Shown piece by piece: positions 58,864 through 64,000 of a DNA stretch of 64,000 nt (positions within the stretch are counted from its first letter, which is position 1; each line of letters begins with the position of its first letter). The stretch covers positions 161,180-225,179 of the forward strand of contig NW_006763302.1 of NCBI RefSeq assembly GCF_000218685.1, written 5' to 3'. The translations under genes were made by a program, and so were the position numbers. Below the pieces are notes generated by a model. That model saw only the letters and a program-made list of their open reading frames with translations, made no database searches and had not been told where the DNA came from. The stretch is from Serpula lacrymans var. lacrymans S7.9 (Eukaryota; Basidiomycota; Agaricomycetes; Boletales; Serpulaceae).

Positions 58864-59198
58864 AGCGTTAGGTTAAGACTGGGTTATAGGTCACTAACGT
58901 GGTTAGCTTGGATGAATATATATGATTGCGACGTTGACTCGGGGTGGAGCCCTTAACAGCTCAAGTGTATGCCCCTATCATGATGGATATCTCCGAAACA
59001 AGGCCCTTAGTTTTATTGATCGACGTTGCCAACATACTAACAAAAAGCTGTGTCTTCCCCCCGAAAAGAAAAAACAATATCCATTAGGACCACTTCTAAA
59101 GGACCGTGAGTTAAACGTCGAGCATATTATTACCACATACGCTTTGTGGGATGTAAATACACAAGGCAGAGCATATTTTCGTAGAAGTGGGTCCTCTA
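58864..59198. other. Intergenic
   Basis: This lies between the start of TPR paralog B and the 3' end of COQ6, both on the minus strand. No gene was seen. Confidence 0.45.
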
Positions 59199-61213
59199 TT
59201 ACTTCGAGTTGGTCTGATTCAAAGTTTTCGAAAGACTCTGAAGGCCAACTCCAAGTAGTCCAGTCATGCCACCGCCTATGATTTTGGTAGCATTGACTAC
59301 ACCTGTCGCTAAGCTGAACCCACTCGCAATGACATCCCACCCAGATCCAAGATTGCGCTTCCGTCCATACGCACCAGCATTCATCATGAGAGCAGCTTTA
59401 ACTGAGTCTAGTTCATTCAGAACTTCCACACCTACAGAGCGAGCCCATACCACAGGTTCAGCTGTGGAAGAATAGAGCTTGTGTAGCTTGTCTACAGCTG
59501 ACATGACCTTGTGATTCTCGAAGTAGCGTTCGCGAGCGTATGGAAGGAGCGCAGTGTAAGATCCTGGAATGAGACGATAGTTAGTTGCATCCCTTTAGCC
59601 TAAAATACAAGATAACCAACCAATATCGCCACCTTGCATCACAGTGCTACTGATACAACGTGCCAGAGCTTCTACATCAGCGAGACCTAGGTTGAGACCT
59701 TGCCCAGCGAGAGGGTGAACTGTATGTGCAGCATCACCAATGAGTACTGTGCGACTGCCAGCACCCTCCCCAATATAGGAATCAGTGTGATTGTAGCGCA
59801 AGGGGAATGAAGCGATAGTGCTAGGCTGGATGGATGTTACAAGGGGAGGCAAAGAACCGGAATCATCGGGCGGAACACCTCTCTCCGAAACAACAGAGGA
59901 AGTCGAGTTGTATGCGGAGTGTCTGCTTATATCGTGAGAGCGTTCGCGCCACGCAATCTCTTCCATGATTTGTGAATGCGACAAGGGTTTATCAGCATCG
60001 TGCGCATCAAGGATGGACTCGTGAAGATACCGAACAGAGACTTCAGGTAATCTGAAGGCTGCATTTATCATGCTCGCCAGAACGGCCGGGTCAGCTTTTG
60101 TCAGGGTAGAGGCGAGGCGAGGTTTCGTTGACCAGACAAGGGAAGATGTGGTAGGAGATAGCGGTAGGAATGCTATTGGGCCTGTAGGGAGGAATCTCTG
60201 GTATGCCGTATTGTTTGGCAACTCAAACTGACTTCGTTCAGGATGATTAAGAGTTGCGACGATAGCTTGCGTGTCATATGCCCATCCATATGACGATATC
60301 CCAGCATACGAGCGAACAGGAGAGTTGAAACCATCAGCGCCAACCTACGATATAGTCAGTAGAGGGATACATCGCAGATGGGATGTTTATTCACCAGTAA
60401 CCTCGTCCGAAGAGTTGTGCCATTGGATAAATGCACCAAAGGCCATCCTAGCCCACCTTCCTTGTCTTCCCGATCGATGGATACAACTTTGACGCGATCT
60501 AGTAGCCGAACTGTTGGGCTATGAGACATATATCGCAGAAGGGCACGTTGAAGGTTGAGGTTTTCTGTCATGTTAGCCATTGGGGTAGACTCTGAAGTAC
60601 CCCAGGCTCCCGATTCCGAGGTATCAAATGTAATGCGGGCATCGGACATGCCATCCCATATCTATGTATGGGAAATTGTCACGTTATGTTGCTGCTGGAA
60701 GGGTAAATTCGCAGGGACTGACCTGCATTTCATGTATGGGATTTGTTCGCGTTATGTCGACATCATTCCACACACCAATATCTAACGTTAAGGTCAGATC
60801 AGGCCAGCCACAGCTTGAAAAATGAAATACCTTGTAAGAATGTTTGTGAAGAACCTGTGATTGAGCTGACGCGGTTGGAGTAGGAGTTTGAGTCAAGGTT
60901 CCAGTCTTTCACCTTGGATAGATCTCCGGCTTCCACCAGTGTAATTTTAAGAGAGTCTCGCACGATTTTTGTTGAAGCTGTTTGACCCAGTCAGTGGAAT
61001 AGCTTACGAAGAGTCCATTAACGATGAGGATGTACATAGAGCACTTGCCAACGCTAATCCTGCTGGACCTCCACCAACGATGACCACGTCGTTTTGGTCC
61101 AAAACCGAAGTGCTGTAGGCTTGAATGCGCGGTATTTTACGATATGCTGTAAATGATACATGTTTCGCTCTGAGCAAACGCGTTGCTGCCGCGCTCGTCG
61201 TATGCAACGACAT
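59199..61213 (-). CDS. COQ6: Ubiquinone biosynthesis monooxygenase COQ6
   Basis: FAD-dependent C5-hydroxylase of coenzyme Q synthesis in the mitochondrial matrix side of the inner membrane. The start is taken at 61213 (MSLHTTSAAATRLLRAKHVSF, a Ser/Arg-rich mitochondrial presequence), although an ATG eight codons upstream is also in frame. The FAD-binding motif VVIVGGGPAGLALASAL follows. Further exons hold LRRALLRYMSHSP-like residues, TLRTRLLVGADG and then the large block LPTGPIAFLPLSPTTSSLVWST. The second FAD motif is LIGDAAHTVHPLAGQGLNLGLADV. The last exon (VMSAVDKLHKLYSS...) stops at 59199. It is divergent from SEC6 with only 168 bp between starts. Confidence 0.92.
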
Positions 61214-61381
61214 TGAGGTCCATTCTAAAAGAGGCAAGAGCTGTTTTTGTGTTGTGACCGTTCGGCACTCAGCCTGTTTCGTTTCATTGCCAAATTGCCG
61301 TAGTAAAGCACAGCTGGTTGCAGCTTATCTATCAAACCACTCTTTGCCTCGTTGTGGGGCTACTAGACTGTCTTTCCAGTC

Positions 61382-63778
61382 ATGTCAACAGCAGCCCCAA
61401 TATCGGCCGCACAAGCAATTGGCGAATATCTGCAATCACCCGATGACCTCTTGAAAGTTGCAGCGTTCAGGAAAAAGCTGGAGAAAGAAAAGGCCTCTAT
61501 TGATGCAAGGTTGAAAAGTGGAGTGAAGGAGCAGTTGGATGCTACTCGAGAAGGCCTGAAGAAGCTGCTGGATACCCGTAGCAATGTGCAGGCTGTGAAG
61601 GATGAAATGCAGACAGTGGACAGACTATGCAGCGATCCTCAGAACGTCGTACCTACGTTTCATCAAATCAGCAGAGTAAGTATTACCTTTGTTCTCTTCG
61701 CCAAGCTTCATCTGACTCTGACTAGGTATCCATGGTCCACCGTAACTTTGAGCAAACGGAAGAAATGGTGGACAATCTACTCCAAATGAACTCGAAGCTC
61801 GATATGCTCGAAGAAATGCTTTCAGCTGACAGCAACGATATCATCGGTCCAGCTCCAAATCTGCTGCCCGTACATTATCAGATCAACCGGTTGGAGGCTT
61901 TCAGAAATCAAACTATGCACCAAGCAAAGAAAGCATCTGCTCTTTCTCGTACCAAGCTGGCTCTCATCTTTCAGCGCCTTAACAAACTTACGGAAGTGTT
62001 CGAAACATATATCATGGAGCTTGCACGAAATATACTCCCACTTGTGCGCGCGGGTCATCCTGAAGTCGTGGTGAAGCTGATCAAAATCGCTGAAATGGAG
62101 GGAAGGGAAGATGAAAAAGTATGTAAACAATGCTTCATATCTAACGTCTCACCCAACTTTGTACTAGGCCATCGCTATTCGTCTCGTTAAGAAAGCTGCA
62201 AAAATGGATGCAGCTTCTAAATTCAAATCAATGCAAGCAAATGCGCGCATCATCAAACATTATCGATCAAAAATACACAAAACCATTTCCGACTCTATCA
62301 GGAGCAAATTCGAAGATGCATACTTACGTGACGAACGCGATCCAGGAGCTTTTCTCAACGGCCTTGGATGGATATACCAAGATCTAATTCGCATTGAGAG
62401 CGACGTAGTTCCATGCTTCCCTCCCAGCTACGAAATATATGCATTCTATGTCAAGGAATACCACAAGATACTAAATGCAACTCTCCAGCGGCTAGTCGCC
62501 GCCGAACCAGAGGCTAGTGTTCTTCTACACTTGCATGCCTGGTTGAAGGAGTACAAGAAGAGCATGAAGGAGCTTGATATTGCTCCCGAACTTCTAGAAC
62601 CACAGTTACTCAACGGCGATGAGCAGAATTTGATCGAGGATTACCTCAAATTGATCGTGAAGAAGCTAGACGAATGGACGGCTAACCTTATGAAAACCGA
62701 AGTTCAAGAATTTGCGTCACGCTCTGAACCTCCAGAAATGGACAGTGATGGTTTATATGGCACGCAAGGTGCTGTCATACTATTCCAAATGGTCAATCAA
62801 CAGATTGACGCCGCGACGGAGAGTGGGCAAGGTGCAATCCTTGCACGGGTTGTGGGAGAAGTGAATCGAGTAATGAGAGGTATTCAAGAACAATGGACCA
62901 AGGTTGTGGAAGCAGAATTCAAGAAGCAGCTTGATAAGCCCGAAGAAGTTCCCGGGGGTCTGGCAGAGTATTGCATCGCACTTGCAAACGACCAGATCAA
63001 GTCAGCAGATTATACAGAAGCGCTGCTCGGGCGACTCGAGCCACTGGTTTCAGAAAAATACAGAGTCAAGATCAGTGAAAAACTTAATGACGCCATCGAC
63101 GGTAATCTGGACGTGGCGAAGAAATGTATACAAACACTCATCGATATCATCTTCAATGATCTTAAACCAGCTACGAAGCAGCTATTCCAGGCTCCGTGGT
63201 ACGACGGTATCATACAGCAAGTTGTCGTTACGATGGGCGACTACTTAGCGGATCATGCTTTCCTGAATGCTTCCCTTTTAGAGCTCCTCGTGGAGTATCT
63301 TTTAGATGCATTTTTGGTCGCCTACCTTACGGCGTTAGCCAATTCCCCAAAGCTAAAAATGCCGGCTGCTACAGAGCGCATAAAACAAGACGTTGGCGCG
63401 ATTTTCTCCTTTTTCAGCGGTTACAAGCCCGCGAAGGAGCTAGAGGGCTACTTTGACGTGGTAGAGATGATACTTGCGATGCTCGAGGCGTCACAGAGCT
63501 TAGTGTTCCTATCTTTCTGGTCGTTTGCTAAGGTGCATGGACCCAATATTCCCTTCGTGGAAGGCCTGATGAAAGCTCGAGGCGATCTCGACCGATCTGG
63601 CGTTAGTGAAGTCATGGATAGCATTAAACGTAAAGTAAAAGAAGAAGGATTAGTAGATCGTGCGTATATTTCCTCCATTTTTGGGTTCCCGCTCTGACAT
63701 TGTCGAATAGCTCCTGAGCCGACCATAATGAAGAAGATCGCTGTCCAAGGCACGCTGTCACGTTTCCTCCGCACATAA
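61382..63778 (+). CDS. SEC6: Exocyst subunit SEC6 (EXOC3)
   Basis: Component of the exocyst that tethers secretory vesicles at the plasma membrane. The start at 61382 gives MSTAAPISAAQAIGEYLQSPDDL. The coiled N-terminal part continues through an intron (61676-61726) to MVHRNFEQTEEMVDNLLQM, and another (62119-62167) to AIAIRLVKKAAK. The long exon has KFEDAYLRDERDPGAFLNGLGWIYQDL, GAVILFQMVNQQIDAA, YCIALANDQIKSADYTE and LLVEYLLDAFLVAYLTAL. The open frame appears to end at 63697, but a 48-bp intron with donor GTGCGT (63661) and acceptor GAATAG leads to a final exon with PEPTIMKKIAVQGTLSRFL, ending at the stop 63776-63778. This is the better model because that C-terminus is conserved. Confidence 0.9.
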
Positions 63779-63901
63779 GTATCGCATTGTTACACATTCA
63801 ATTTTAATACAGATTTCATTGCTTGTAGTACAGAACACATTGTATCACTATTTCCATCATTGCCCGTATACCCTATTATTATCTCTCTTTCTTTTCTCCA
63901 A

Positions 63902-64000
63902 TCAATCAGTCTTGGTCTTATCTGCAGCAGGGTCTTTATTTGATCGGTCTGGTAAAGCTGCAGCAACCTCGTCGATCTTCTTGAATTGCCACGGGAACCT
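63902..64000 (-). CDS. C-terminal tail of an unidentified gene (partial)
   Basis: The minus strand has 32 codons and a stop (63902-63904) that continue off the right edge: FPWQFKKIDEVAAALPD then a charged tail rich in Lys and Asp. It is too short to identify. It is convergent with SEC6. Confidence 0.5.
   Translation of the reverse strand, partial: RFPWQFKKIDEVAAALPDRSNKDPAADKTKTD

Noticed and set aside
1..64000. CRISPR arrays, operons and ribosome-binding sites
   Set aside because: This is eukaryotic nuclear DNA with spliced genes; no regularly spaced repeat-spacer structure is present.

Overview
The window is nuclear DNA of a filamentous basidiomycete, most likely an Agaricomycete. Genes are dense and broken by many 45-65 bp GT-AG introns, with a few GC-AG introns. 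Conserved eukaryotic genes (SF3B1, AP-1 gamma adaptin, DNA ligase IV, SNF8, SEC6, COQ6) sit beside Plavaka-type transposases, a DUF6698 gene and copia elements typical of mushroom-forming fungi. There is one 100-base assembly gap at 20781-20880. No tRNA, rRNA or CRISPR array was recognised.

Left part (1-16 kb): a rearranged, transposon-rich region. It holds a decayed transposase tail (1-598). A conserved fungal gene on the minus strand (2007-5300) is split at a codon boundary by a 1.8-kb LTR-like element (3295-5111). An intact XRCC2-like RecA-family gene lies at 5401-6347. A second copy of the 1.8-kb element (8694-10887) carries a nested solo LTR (8784-9148) and abuts a copia gag and 5' LTR (10888-12033). 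Both 1.8-kb copies keep the same 245-codon ORF. Three broken pieces of the XRCC2-like gene lie around 8.6, 13.7 and 14.3-15.0 kb.

Middle accessory part (16-25 kb): an intact 8-exon DUF6698 gene (16097-17619), two small unrecognised spliced genes (18366-18864 and 19061-19734), and a nearly complete 10-exon Plavaka-type transposase (20074-24419) interrupted by the gap and by one frameshift beside it. These may belong to one composite element.

Right part (25-64 kb): mostly conserved chromosome. In order: secreted GH3 beta-glucosidase (-), a 77-bp pogo-like MITE, an oxysterol-binding-related protein (-), DNA ligase IV (+), forkhead transcription factor (-), AP-1 gamma adaptin (+), ACR3 arsenite transporter (-), short-chain dehydrogenase (+), SF3B1 (-), MFS transporter (-), SNF8/VPS22 (-), two tandem TPR/Cys-motif paralogs (-), COQ6 (-), SEC6 (+) and the tail of a further gene (-).

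The most notable arrangements are three. The divergent ACR3-SDR pair is flanked by direct repeats, one of which is the last exon of SF3B1 and the other a decayed copy of it, as if a cassette had been inserted. The LTR-like elements carry their own conserved ORF, and one of them disrupts a conserved gene. The DUF6698/Plavaka neighbourhood has two small genes of unknown function.
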